From contig JAZARR010000078.1 in the NCBI GenBank assembly GCA_037389465.1, positions 5,268,501 to 5,332,500 of the forward strand: 64,000 nt of DNA, written 5' to 3'. The notes beneath the pieces were generated by a model, which ran no database searches, was not told where the DNA came from, and was given only the letters and a program-made list of their open reading frames with translations. Of this stretch, positions 23,099 to 34,811 are shown piece after piece. The position numbers were made by a program, and so were the translations under genes. Every line of letters starts with the position of its first letter. Within the stretch, counting starts at the first letter, position 1. This stretch comes from Baylisascaris procyonis. Lineage: Eukaryota > Nematoda > Chromadorea > Rhabditida > Ascarididae.

Positions 23099-26000
23099 AT
23101 GATAGTGAGGTAAGGTGTGGGAAATGTATAGAAGAAGTGACAGCCGTGTGCCGAGATGAACTGTCACCACAGGTAGTAAAGGTGGATTAGCAACAAGCAA
23201 TGCACCTTTACCGTCGCTTACTTTGCTACTAGTTCCTATTCTGTGTACCGCCATAATTCACTGATTTAGCGCTTCGTTTAAATGCATTTTAGCTGGGATA
23301 TTAACCTGCAAGAAGGAATACAGATTCATGTGAGAAGAGAGGAGGAGATTGCAAAATGAAGGAAAAAAATATAAAACGTGGCAAAAAATAGTCAGGGACT
23401 AGTATTTATTCCAGGGCGACGGTTTCCAACTCTTTTTTTTACGTAGGAAGCACATGGGGTGATGTGCAATGTGATTTTTAGATAGGTATAACTAATTTTT
23501 TGATTGTTAAATATAAGTGAAATGGAACGGGGGGAGTTGGGCGCAGTAAGCTAATCAAGTAAACTTTAGCTACGTTCCGGTGAACAGGTTACTGGAGTGG
23601 GGGAAATAGGTACAGCAACTTTTATACGTATCCCATATCGTACTTGAATATCTTTTGTATTGTTGTGGTCCATACCAACAGTATTTGTGTGCCAACATTG
23701 CATCGAAGTTCAGCTATACTTCAGACGAATTACAACATGCCATATGGTGTTTCCATGTCCGGTCTCAGTTTGAAAATCCCCTCACCAGCGCTTTCGTAGT
23801 CCGTTATATCCTTTCCCTTCCTCCCTTTTCGTACATTTTCATTGCTTTTTTTTCTCATGCCGTCTGTGTCGGAGTATAGTGAGATCCGTACAGGCGAAGG
23901 AGTGATGTTTATTCAACATTCCACATATTGCATTCGCTTCTGTTCTGCAAGGATTTGATCCCTTCCAAGAAGTTGTGTCATAACCTTTTGTGATTCACTT
24001 CACTGAAGAATTTACCAGCCTTTTGCTTTCAAAAAATTGCTGGCTGTTGTTCTTCGGGAGGTTCTTGATAGTGTTTTTTATTGTTTTCCTTCAATATCAT
24101 TGTTTAGGTGGTGCAAGTATTGTCCGGTGAAGCAGGTGATTCGGGGTACTCGATTTGTTCCGTTCAAAACGCCACTCGGATCGAATTTCTTCACTAAACA
24201 TGGCAGTAAATTAGGCCAAGGGGATGTATTCGAAACGGAAACACTGCTTGCATATGTGAGTGTTTTTCCCGCACTCTAATGGCGTTTACTTGGTTTGGTG
24301 GAGAATTTGATGGACAAGCTGAAAGCACTTATTCGACCCATGTCGTGTTGAAAGTGCAACTACCGTCCAGCCGTGAAGAGAATCCTGGTCACTCGAGGCG
24401 AGTGCGCAGATAGGTAAAGAATGAACCTTTGATCGGACTATCACGAGTTTTGGCTCAGTTGACATCCTCTCACTTTTTGATGTGCTTTGGATTGTGAGAA
24501 GCTACCGCTAAAGCGTCCTACTTCCTTTACTTTTCTCTTCTAAGATGTACCATCAGCAGTTTTGAAAGGTGTTAATTGTACAATTAGGTTGGAACGAAAA
24601 CAACTGCCCATTTAAATACTTAGGTTTGGGAAGTCGTAACTCGACGAAATGTCTACTTTATTCACTAAAATAAGAGCCGTTGGCGTGGCAACGTTTTGAA
24701 GGCGAATTTTTTCCATTCTTCCAAGAATCTGCATCACGAAATCTGACAAAGTTGGCGAAGGCCATTTCAATCTTACCCTTTCTGCGAAGGTTTTTTGGCT
24801 CGTACGGGTTTCGAGGTCCGACAGGAAGGATTTCGATTGGGAGAAGGTCTCAAGAATAAGATTTTTTTTTGGGGGGGGGGGTGGCGGGTGGGGGAGAAGA
24901 ACCGCAATGCCTGTTTGCCTCAGTTTCTGCTGACTGACAGTCGAGTGCCGCGCATTGCGTTGGAGCAGGATCAGCCCGTTTTTGTTCGCCGTTATTGGCC
25001 AGAACATTTGCAGCTTTCGTTGCATCAGATTCAGACCACTGCAACCGGCTCTGCTACGACCATCGGATCAGGTTGCAACGTACTGTGATGGACATCCAAC
25101 TCTAGCAATGGCGAGCAGATAACAGGACCTTGTTTGGATGTAAAAAGGGTTTATTGAAGGTTTTGGGAAGTCGGCTTTGTCCTTCCATGCGCGAACACGT
25201 TTATGGTTATTGCACAATATCGTATATATCATCACCTCATCGCACACAATCGTCCGGTCGAAAAATATTACGGTAGTCGTAGCGTGGGAGCTGCTTTCGA
25301 ACATCAACACGTGCAGTATCGACCGCAGAAAGTTTCTTCTCATGCTTATGTGCGCGAGATGAGTCGGAACTGTACGTTGAAGTATCCCAACTAGCGCCGT
25401 ATGGTGAGAGTTGAAGGTTGCAGCAACTTTTAAAGTGTTGCCAGTGTTAAATGATGTGCGTCCGCGGCCTAGTTCATCTTTGTTGTCGGTGTCGCCGATT
25501 CGAAAGTTTTCGAACCATTGCTGCGTGGTCTTTATTTGTGTGTTCGCCTCATTCGGTGTTGCTGTTCTCACTTCCATCAGTCTGTGAACGACCGAGTTTG
25601 AAGTCATGTAAAATTAAATAACGCAAGACGTGCTTGCTTGTAGTTGGAAGAAGATTCTGAAATGCCACAAAGAATGAAGCTTTTGGCAAAATTTTGTAGT
25701 AGTGCAAGCGATGGGCTCTGAAAAATTATATAATTCCCATAGTTCTTCAGAGCGAAAAAGAAAAATGAGCTTTGAAGTCAGTACACCAAAAATGCAGTTA
25801 TGTTCGTCTTAGTGGTGCTAATAAATGCGGTAAGACTACCCATCCTGGTCGATAGCAAGCTCATTTTGCTATTGACTGACAGAGGAAGATTGCATTGTTG
25901 AGTGTTTCCTCTAAGTCGAGGTGAAAGCGTATTAGAACATGTTCATAAAAGCTGGTTGGGGAATCTTTCTTGTCTTCACTTTCGCTTAAGCAAGATAGAG

Positions 26001-29000
26001 ACAGTACTGCCCTATGAAGAACTCTATTGCAGGCATTCATGAGGAACTGCGCATTTTTATTAATTTCGTATAGAACGTAACCTTTGTTCTCCACAACGAG
26101 TTTCTTTCTTCTATGGCCATCTCACAAATTGCAGTCACGCATGCACGATATATCTGTTTTCTTTGATGAGCTCATGAAGTCGGAAACACTTTCATAAGGT
26201 TTTGCTTATTGGCTGTGAAGGTCAGACTTCGAGCAGAAGATGGGATGGAGTTTTGCGCTCCTACAAGCTCCTACAAGCATAACTTGTAAAGGCAACATAT
26301 TCACTGTTTTAAGGCAGAAGACGCAAATGAAAGAAATAATGAAGGTAATTGATGCAGAAAATCGAGATCACATTCGGTTACGTTTGAGGTAAGAAAACAT
26401 GGCGAGGAAATCGGACTGGTTATTGACTTGACGGCGACCGACAGATATTACGACCCAAGGGAATGGACCAAGCGGGGCATGGAATATGCAAAGATAAAAT
26501 GCATGGGCCATACAGCTCACGGTCAAGAGGAGAGCATTCATCGTTTTTTCGAAGTCGTCACTGCTTTTCTCAACCAAAATGCTGATAACAGTATGTCGTT
26601 TGCCGTAGTTTATTTTTTGTTTCATTGGCAAATTAATAGTATAGATTTGAGTTCAAACTGTTTGAATGCCGTCCAGTCTAAATGCGTACTTTTCGGCAAA
26701 GGCGGATGCAAGCAGCGTAGGTGATAGGGTGGAGGGCCTCGGTTAAAATATAGAAAACTAGTTCAAGATTTCATGGGCGCGAAGCTTAATTAGTCTCATC
26801 AGAATTTCCTTTGTCCATCACCTTTGTTTTGCGATATACACGTCACATCTTTTTAATTAAATATTGCTTCTTCAGTCAACAATAAAGAGAATGTATGACT
26901 GCACAATTCACAGTTATGTGTATAAAAATCGGCATCCATTACGGAGTCGTATCGGTTTCCATTTGACATGTTTTCCTGAGGAGGTATGTATGCTGTAATG
27001 GCGTTTTAAAAAATTGATCGAATGAATTTGAGATTTGGCTAACTATATTATAGGTAAAGCAGGAACACGAGATACAGTCGGGAAAGAAGTTTCAGGGGAA
27101 TTTTGACGGGTTGTAAATCTGCAGTATTTTAGTTATATTTGTTTCTTTTTTCCTTAACATCCTGTGCTTCTTACCCTCGACGCATTGTCCAAAACCTCTA
27201 AGGAAGCTGTTCATGTAAATATACTTACATATGTATGCCCATACACATGAGTAAGTGATACGCACGTAGGTTCCCATGTGGGTACATGCTTCTGTACATA
27301 GTATATTGTATGCCCACATCCTAAATCATTGCATGTAAGTATGAGCACTGAAACAGGCTGCATTTTGATGTCATTTAACAACACCGTGCGAATATAAATG
27401 ATCCTGTCTGTTTTTTGGGGTGTGAGACGTAATTGATGTCGTCTTTACTCTCGAATCCATGTCCAGTTTGAAATCATGTAATGATATTTATTTAAAATAA
27501 GATGTCTATATTTGAACATTTGCAGATAAGCTGATAGGAGTTCATTGCACACACGGGATCAATCGAACTGGTTATATGATATGCCGGTATCTCGTGGAAG
27601 TGGAGGGATGGAATGCAAAGATTGCCATTGAACGTGGGTATTTGTCTCGTTGCAAAGAACAGTATCTCTCATGTTGCAGCCTTGCATTTCATTTTTTTTT
27701 TTAATCTTATCACTCATTTTCTTGGTGTCCCCTTATCGCACTCACACAAGTTGTAAAATACGCATCTAACTCACTGGTTTCTTTAAGAATCGATAATGGA
27801 GGTAAAAAGATGAAACGGCTGAAAAATTCATCTTTTTGTTTGAAGAAAGTGCGTGTGAGGTGCTCTTCATGACTTTGGAATACAGTGCATTACTGCTTGT
27901 TATAGAGTTCGAACTCTCGCGGGGCTATAAAATTGAGAGAGCGCAGTATGTGACTTCTTTGTATGAAAATTGCCAGCGGGGTTGTAAATCTTATATGGCC
28001 GTTTCTTATTGTGGAAAGACGTCACCGCCTTTGAAAGCAATCGAAGCAATGGAAAGTGAGTTAACTGTTATTTCTTTCAGTATTTGTTTACTCCGGTCTA
28101 GCATTCTGTTAGCTGATTACGGTGGCACTTGTTTGTTATGTGTTTAGCAGAGATACATGTGATATCGTAGGTTTATGGTTACTGACTTCAGTTTTTAACA
28201 CATTTTTTTGGAGTTTGTTTTCAGCCTCTATTTAAATTAGGCAGCCAAAGTTTCACATTTCCATATAATTATTTTCTGAATTTTTTTTCCAAAATTTCTT
28301 AAACTGGTTGACTACCAAAATAATTTCTCCCTTCTTTCTTTGCTTTTTCGAATCTTGGATTAGAGAACCTTCTCTAAAATCACGGCATTTACGGCCACTA
28401 CGGTCGCTATTTAATCAGTAAGGGAAGTAGAAGGGTAGAAGGGTTTCTGTGGTATGATTCAAAGAAAGCGTGCTTCTGACTACACCTTCCTCTGAAAGGG
28501 TGGGAGAAACGTGGGTTTCAGAATCATGACTGATTTTTCTTGCGGCGCCTCTTTGTGGGAACGCGTAATTGCCTAACATGTCTCCGAACACATTCACCAC
28601 TGAGTTCAAGCTCCGTAGACAAAAGCTGTCATAGTTTTCAGGGAGCGCGAGAGAAAGACCTAATGAGATTGGCCTTCCTTCTGACCGCGCAGTTAGATGC
28701 CATCGTATGCGCTTTAAATGCGGCCTATCAATGATTACGTTTGGCTTAACGCTATCTTTATTGAGACTTTTTCATCGAGAATGTTCTTCGGGGTTGCGGG
28801 TACTTTGCAAAATGTCAGCGATGGGGTTCTGTAAAGATATTGCTACTTTTCTGTTGAGAACCACGAACTTTGTTGCCTGAGCTCGAGAAAAATATTTCGA
28901 GTACTATGAGGTGTAATGGTAGAACAAAGTTACTAGTTGTCTTGGACAAAGATGATTGATCGAAGTCGTCGAATCGCCTGTGTTTAGAGCAGGAGATGAC

Positions 29001-29980
29001 TGTGAAGCTATATCACAATCGTTCAATGTGAGATCGTTGGTAGGCGATAGTGGAAGAAAAATTATGGAAATTATGCGTGTGCGCAGCCGTCACAAAGCAC
29101 TACGCACGAGCTCCGGTTACAATTGAATATGGATGACTGTTTCTAGCCAGTGGGCGAGCATTGGTTTCGGGGAGAAGGACAGAAAAAGCGAGTTATGATA
29201 GACAAAAAAGAATGATTGAATTGGATGGTGTAGGTCGTTGGTCATTAATCCGTTGAAGTAAATTGCCCGTTTCGGACCGTATTCCTTCCGACTGCGATAT
29301 GTTTCCGACCACTTGTTCACCGCTACAGGGCGGAGGCGGTGAGCCACTGATCAAATGAGAGTGGAGGGATTGGATGAACACATATACGCCATTGTGTCTT
29401 CGATCGTTTTTGCTGACAAAGTGACGACGCCGCAGAGAAAAGACTCCTCTCAGACTGGTTATGGCTTGGCATTATTACGAGCTCTCAGGAGAAGGGTCCA
29501 TATAGAGGGAAAAGCTTGCTTGTCTCCCACTACGGGCATCTTCGGTCACGCTGTTTCGCACCATCGATGAAAAAATGTAGAGTAGTCGTCTTAGTTTTTG
29601 ACTGTGGAGAGGAAAGTTTTTTTGTAAGATGGATAACTTTGAAAATGTTGGATGGATGCTCATATGTAGTTAAAAAATGAGCACAAGGCATTGAGTGTAT
29701 GCAACAAATCAGTTATAAAGCATTGAATGCGATTCGGTTATGAGACTATTTCTTGGTATTGGCTGCTTTTCCAGAATTAATTTCTCATTTATTTCCATAT
29801 CCTTTACATTATTTTCTGCACCGCTCATTTCAGTTTGGTCGGCAGTGTATATAATAGAGACGTTTGTCAGGTTTTTTTTTTTCAGGTTTCGCTGGAGACA
29901 AACTCCTGCCGGCTATTGCTTCCGGTGGTCGTGTTGATGGGAACACAAGCAATGCAGCATTTCGTGAGGGTCCTTCTTAG
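23099..29980 (+). CDS. pir-1: PIR-1/DUSP11-like RNA 5'-triphosphatase
   Basis: Exons 24108-24255, 26389-26590, 27526-27633, 27906-28055 and 29886-29980 (TAG) join in phase. The product has the family order: RWCKYCPV and GTRFVPFKTPL, then GLVIDLTATDRYYDP, the active site HCTHGINRTG (CX5R; Cys near residue 128), the conserved continuation YMICRYLVEVEGW, and SRGYKIERAQY. By family it is a cysteine-phosphatase-fold enzyme that removes phosphates from RNA 5' ends; C. elegans PIR-1 acts with Dicer in small-RNA production. The start is uncertain. An 11-nt exon at 23099-23109 (ATG ATA GTG AG) fits in phase, as does ATG at 23157 with a donor at 23175; I used the first. The total of about 237 residues is close to the 233 I recall for C. 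elegans. The last exon is chosen from phase and a strong TTTTTTCAG; an alternative exists at 28642. Acceptor of exon 26389 is an unusual TTTGAG. Confidence 0.85.
24584..25821 (-). mobile_element. Inactivated mariner transposon
   Basis: Minus-strand frames 25607-25068 and 25025-24612 give a broken mariner transposase: QWFENFRIGDTD (end of the helix-turn-helix region), FFDRTIVCDE (position of the first catalytic Asp), a VRAWKDKADFPKPSINP segment, and further on LPHPPPPPP in place of the usual LPHPPYSPDLAP. The second block is shifted in frame, and a homopolymer (T then G, 24862-24882) disrupts the catalytic region. The left end is TTAGGTTGGAACGAAAACAA at 24584. A degenerate inverted match (GCAGTTATGTTCGTCTTAG) ends near 25821, giving about 1.24 kb, typical for mariner. 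It sits in the intron between pir-1-like exons 24255 and 26389. Confidence 0.75.
25861..26130 (-). CDS. Unrecognised open frame opposite to, and inside an intron of, the pir-1-like gene
   Basis: The minus strand is open for about 88 codons to TGA at 25863-25861. It encodes a protein-like sequence: RRKKLVVENKGYVLYEI, NAQFLMNACNRVLHRAVL, FYEHVLIRFHLDLEETL. Composition and predicted helices look better than for the many chance frames nearby. It lies 40 bp beyond the mariner's right end but does not match mariner transposase. No partner exon was found. It could be an exon of a nested gene, a fragment of another element, or chance. Confidence 0.25.
28056..29885. other. Last intron of the pir-1-like gene
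   Basis: 1.8-kb intron with no clear element. A possible alternative terminal exon starts after GTTTTCAG at 28642 and is open in the correct phase (RSARERPNEIGLPSDRA), so alternative 3' ends are conceivable. Confidence 0.35.
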
Positions 29981-30210
29981 CAGTTTTGAGTTTGCTGGGA
30001 GCTACTGCCTAATTTATAATGTTTGTATAAAACTTGTTGTGCGTCATATAGCAGCTTTCGATGTTAATTAGGAATGGTGAGATAAGTATGCTTACAATGT
30101 TGGTGTGCGAAAAGAGTTCGGAGAGACAAACTGGTGGAGGACGTTGTTCGTTCGAGAGTTGATGGCCAAACTGCGATGAGAGGTGGCAATTTTTCGAATG
30201 ACGAGCTACA

Positions 30211-30244
30211 TTTATTTATTTATTTATTTGTTTATTTATTTATT
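30211..30244. repeat. (TTTA)n microsatellite
   Basis: Eight or nine TTTA units with one G interruption, just downstream of the pir-1-like gene's stop. Confidence 0.9.
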
Positions 30245-30461
30245 CGTTTTTTTTTTCTGTTTATTCGCCTATTTATGGCAATTACGGAGTTTGCAAGGCG
30301 CATTCGCCCAATTGCAAGGCACAGTTGGGCGAACTGTTTGTCATATTGCATGAATACGAGAAAGCATGATGTGTTCGGCATTATCCATACATAGAGACAT
30401 AGTTAGCATGATGATGGTAAAGATATTTCAAGTACATTTTAGTCGTAACTTTTGAACGTTT

Positions 30462-30920
30462 TTAAAATGCTGTAATTACTACGTTAACTAAGCCAGTTTC
30501 ATCACTGGCACTGAAAGTTGCTGAAGAAGAAAGTACTTCCAGTTGATTTTTTATTGTTTTGCGAGTGACTGAATACACTTTTGCGTCCACATCTGTTCCT
30601 CCATTTAGTCTAACCACAGAGAAACATTGTGCTGCATCGTTTGTAATGATTAAACGGTTGTTCTGCAACGAAACATTGCAAGACGGTCGTGCTATGCGAG
30701 CGATGCACGAATGATTAATTTGCCTTGAGGGTTGAGCCCTTCACGTTTCTCTCTTCTATGTGAAATTCGCAGCAAATCCGGATGTTATCTGTAACAGCTT
30801 GGAGCGTTCGCCGGAAATAATGTATAAAAAATTGCCTCAGATCTTTTAACCTTAAAACAATTTCCGCGACAAGGCTCAACTTCCAAATTTTTATGATTTT
30901 TCGACTCCCATTCGCACCAT
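30462..30920 (-). CDS. Candidate 3' exons of an unrecognised minus-strand gene
   Basis: Terminal exon 30662-30462 follows TTCGTTGCAG and encodes NNRLIITNDAAQCFSVVRLN, then a Thr/Ser-rich stretch to NVVITAF and TAA. An upstream segment at about 30920-30840 reads YEWCEWESKNHKNLEVEPCR then GNCFK and could splice in phase 0 at AAG/GTTAAA. The cysteines and the Ser/Thr content suggest an extracellular protein. No family recognised. The acceptor of the upstream segment is not clear, so the 5' part is open. It lies tail to tail with the pir-1-like gene. Confidence 0.35.
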
Positions 30921-31387
30921 TCATATCTCAACCTTGAGATTGCCCGTTGTAAAAATTATTCGTCAACCGACACTTCGAGCAAAGATGCAGGTTTCAATTT
31001 TTTCATCAGTGCTCAGGTTTGTCTTTTTATGTTTTCATTTTCCGTTTTCATTGATTTGAAGAGGAGCTTTACTATACGGTACGACGATTGATTCGTTCTT
31101 CAATCCTCAGAATTTCCGACTTCAAATAGTGGCTGAATGTTTTAACGATTTATCAGTGTTTGAGTCAATAAATATTGAGAATTTGGGCCGTGCTCTGCCC
31201 TTCTACCCTTGATTTGTCCCCGAAGGATTCCCAAATCCCCTCTCTTTGAGGCTCGACCAGATGCTCTGTGATCTGGCAACAGGACGAGAGGTTAAGGCTT
31301 ATTTAAAAATTTAATTCAATAAAATCAACAATATTAAGGCGGAGAGGATAACACGACGGCAGGTGGGACGTCGCTTGGATAGCACAT

Positions 31388-31417
31388 TTGGCGCGGATGG
31401 TGCCACCTCCGCGCCAA
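31388..31417. promoter_or_regulatory. 30-bp near-perfect palindrome with E2F-like core
   Basis: TTGGCGCGGA (31388-31397) is perfectly mirrored by TCCGCGCCAA (31408-31417). The ten bases between contain GGTG-C-CACC, itself a palindrome. With the preceding T, TTTGGCGC matches the E2F/DP consensus TTTSSCGC. The surrounding 31330-31500 is clearly more GC- and CpG-rich than its neighbours. Could be a promoter element, a structured RNA segment or a transposon end. Confidence 0.45.
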
Positions 31418-33052
31418 CGAGCACCAGGAATCCTCACGCCCTACGCACTTCGCGGTCGAACTGCGCACCAAACCGACTCTATAGGCGCACTGATGTCCTG
31501 TAGTCAAACACGCTGTCCTTTTACAGACACTGACCCTTGCCTCAAGGCATTTGTAGAGAGTCTGCTCTATCCCATGATCATTACTTCTCTACTGTGTCTA
31601 AAAGCAGTTGATCTACGATTTATTAATCACTCCTTACACAAAGCTCATTATCACCACCGATTAACGCGGTGGCAATTTTGCGTCGCATTACTCGAAGTTA
31701 TTGTGAGCTTTATTGACTGAAACACACCGACAGATCATCAAAATGTCACCAGCAGTTCCTTCCTCCTGTAGAAGTCGGTGTCTGTTTTCAAGTGTATTCG
31801 ATTGGTTCACGTTGTAGTTGATCATAGAGTATATACAGACGATGCTCATCTGGAGCTGCGTAATCATTCCTCAAACTCTGTTATGTGCTTCATTTCAGTT
31901 ATTCCCTTCTCCGAGGTGATTGCACATCCGTCCTCTGAGGTATTGATTGTTTCGCAGTTTCTATTCGGAAAAATGGAAACCACTCGGCAATATACGCTTT
32001 GTAAGTTTTTTTAAAGCATTAGTTCTTTGAGATGTGGAATGCAAATAATGCTGCATTGCGGTCATTCGGAACGTGATTTGAGGAAACCACAGCCTCAATT
32101 GTTCCTCTTCTCATGAACGAGCATTCCCCTATCTGCTGGCTTTCCGGACAACAGTACTACTGTTGACAGTGCATTCACTTAGTGTGACTCTGCAGCCACC
32201 AATTCCAGTAAAGTCAGAAAGCAAAGAAGTGTGATTGGACATCGTACCTTTGAAGGTGGAGCTTGCCTTTGGAAATTCCCCAATGCGGGTGGTTTGCTGT
32301 TCACCTTCTTGCAGTATTTAGTGAGGTGTACACTGGGAGTTGCACCCATTCAACGCGTGTTGTTTGAACCATATCATATTTAGGCACTTTGTACACCTCT
32401 GCCAGCAGTCACTCATTCCTATCCACTAGTGATGTGTTCTTTTTCCAAGTTCTATGATCATGAAATTCCGTAATTGCAACCTTTTCTAGGTCATACAATA
32501 GGAGCATCAGCATGATCCACCACTCTACCGCCCCTCCCTAAAAAGCCAGTCGAAACAAGATAGCTACTAATAGAATTTTCGTGCTTATTCACATAAGCAA
32601 AACTCGCAACTCATATTTGCTTCCGGCAACTTTTGTTACATTCAGTTCTAACCTTTGCTTGAAAAACACTTCTCCTCCTGGGTTACTTAGGTGGAAAATG
32701 CTCTTTGGCATCGTTTTCAAGCCGAGCATATATTATGGGGCTCTAATCTTCGCCGATGTAACATTACTAACTGCGATCATGAAATCACCAAAGCCAAATC
32801 ATACAAATGACTGGCAGAGGGCGGCCGCAACTTAAGAAGCCTGAATCGTTTCACAAGGCAGTTTAATCAAGGCAAAGAATTTAGAGCAGTAGGTTTATTC
32901 TAGGAGTACTCTTCAAATCAGCCCTGTAAAGGAGCACAAAAGTGAACAACGATGCTGAGAAACATGCAGTGAATAAACATTTACATAGTCAGGAAACAAC
33001 ATATATAGGAGACTGCTGTACGATCAATATCAAACAGATACACGCATAGATA
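31418..33052. other. Stretch with no supported gene
   Basis: The GC-rich start is open on both strands for about 50 codons (plus frame AERITRRQVGRRLDSTFGAD to TAG near 31500), without a convincing splice partner. The remainder shows only isolated short frames. Confidence 0.4.
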
Positions 33053-33263
33053 CTAAATATTATGGGAGATAGAGGAGAGAATCCACGGCCACGTAAACAA
33101 CATAATTATAACTGCGATTCGTTGAACTCCGTGCACCATGAACGCTTCAGAACTGTTACTTGGAGTGATTTTGTGGGTGATGCGATGACCCGGCAGTGCT
33201 AACGAAGTGGATCCCGAAGAGTCTTTATAACTGCTAAAAGCCAAAATGCCCTTCAAAACCTAA
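33053..33263 (-). CDS. Weak candidate terminal exon with hydrophobic C-terminus
   Basis: After GACTTTAG the minus strand is open in phase 0 for about 69 codons to TAG. The end reads QRIAVIIMLFTWPWILSSIS, preceded by ITPSNSSEAFM; small residues before a hydrophobic tail resemble a GPI-attachment signal. No upstream exon was identified, and the opposite strand has its own short frame from ATG (about 33061), so this may be chance. Confidence 0.2.
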
Positions 33264-33276
33264 AGTCGTATTGATA

Positions 33277-33886
33277 ATGGAATCCCTGACTAGCATGAAA
33301 CTACACAACACATGGCAAATGATCAAAGGAAAATGGAGTTTTACAGCTCTTCTAGCTGTGTTAACACTCCGTGCCACCAACTCTCAGACAGCAGTTTTCC
33401 CTCTTAACGTTCGCCAATGCGAACTGAAAAGGCCAAATGGAAGGATACCTAAAGACTTCAATGGTGACCGCTGATTTCATCGAACAATTTCCACTTCTTC
33501 AAAACGAACAACCCAGGGTCTAATAAAACACCTTGCCAAATGAAGGCCATTGAATGATTCCTAGAACCATTAACCGAAGATCGTATAGGCAAAGCTAACA
33601 AAACTTAGTGACATTACAAAAATCTTATTCGTTACGCCACTAATCTCGAAAACACCCCGACCATATTAAGTAACTCATTTGCATGAACTGATATCATAAT
33701 CTGGCATTAAAAAAAAAAAACATCGACTTGAGAGGAATTTCTTTTCAGCTTGCCAAAAAGAGCGATCTTAAATGTCGATTGACAACCTGCTCCAACGAAG
33801 GTGATTTCAAAAAAGATCCCACAAAATATGATCCCTATATCGCGCAGACGATCTTAGAACAAATAATTCAGCAACTCAACAGTTAA
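33277..33886 (+). CDS. Candidate small secreted protein
   Basis: The first exon starts at ATG 33277 and contains a good signal peptide (KGKW, then SFTALLAVLTL, then RATNSQT), followed by NVRQCELKRPNGRIPKDFNG to a GTGACC donor near 33469. A second exon follows TTTCTTTTCAG at about 33749. It encodes LAKKSDLKCRLTTCSNEGDF, then a helix YIAQTILEQIIQQLNS and TAA. Both pieces look real, but the first leaves one base and the second must start at phase 0. Either a small exon between them is missing or the donor is elsewhere. About 110 residues with at least three cysteines. No family recognised. Confidence 0.4.
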
Positions 33887-34811
33887 CACTTCGGAGAGAT
33901 CAAGACATTAAGGGAAAAGAAATCCAACTACAGCATCAGTGGTGTAACCGAGAGGAGAAAGCGAAAAGAGGGGATAGATCCTCCAAAAATATTGGTACTA
34001 TATGCGTTACCCTATTCATTCCAAAAATTTTGCCGACGGTACTAGGCCCCTAACTGACTGTTATACCTTCCCGTCTTCTGAATAACTTCTCTAAACGCTA
34101 GGAAGCGGTAGCCCTCTCCTCTCCAAAAAAACGAAAATCCGGGTTCCATCTATGTCACCGCGCAACGTAGGTGTTCATCCATGAATTCATAAACTTTTCG
34201 TTTAGATAAATGTTAAATGCAAGGTAAGAAAATTCTTACAACGGCATTTTGCGAATAGATCAGCCACCTTCTAGAGAATATTTCTTCATGTTCACGAATG
34301 TCACAGAAATTGCTCAGAGCGGATTCGAGGTTTGCAGATTATGGCAGCGTATGCATTGAACGTCAAACAACCGAATAGAATCGTTGCGCCATCGCAAAGC
34401 ATCCACCATTGCACACAACAGTATAAAGCACGATTGAGTGGTTACAAAAACAGCACGAATTCAATAACAAATGAATACTTTAAACCGGTATTTGATATAG
34501 TCTAGAGATATGTATCACGGCAACACGAGCACGCAGAGTTTCATTCTACAACCCTGAACAGCCAAAGAGAACTGCTTTCCGACTTTATATTCACCCATTT
34601 CACCTAAAATATTTGAGTCTTAAATAGTTAACTTTGGACTGCAAACTATATGCAAGGGCAAAATTCTTAACCACTTTCCTACTATCAACCTAGACTCGAG
34701 AATCTAAAGTCTATGTGGCTACCAAATCCATCCCTAAAAATCCTGCGCAACACCTCCTTCGAAAATTGCTGCGATTTCAAGACAGCCTCTGCGCTCTCGA
34801 TTCAGGATGAC
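33887..34811. other. Region between convergent genes
   Basis: Spacer between the candidate plus-strand secreted-protein gene and the 3' end of the minus-strand latrophilin gene. No coding signal seen; probably 3' UTR of latrophilin. Confidence 0.45.

Noticed and set aside
24795..25088. 97-codon plus-strand frame across the poly-G tract
   Set aside because: Antisense shadow of the mariner transposase remnant.
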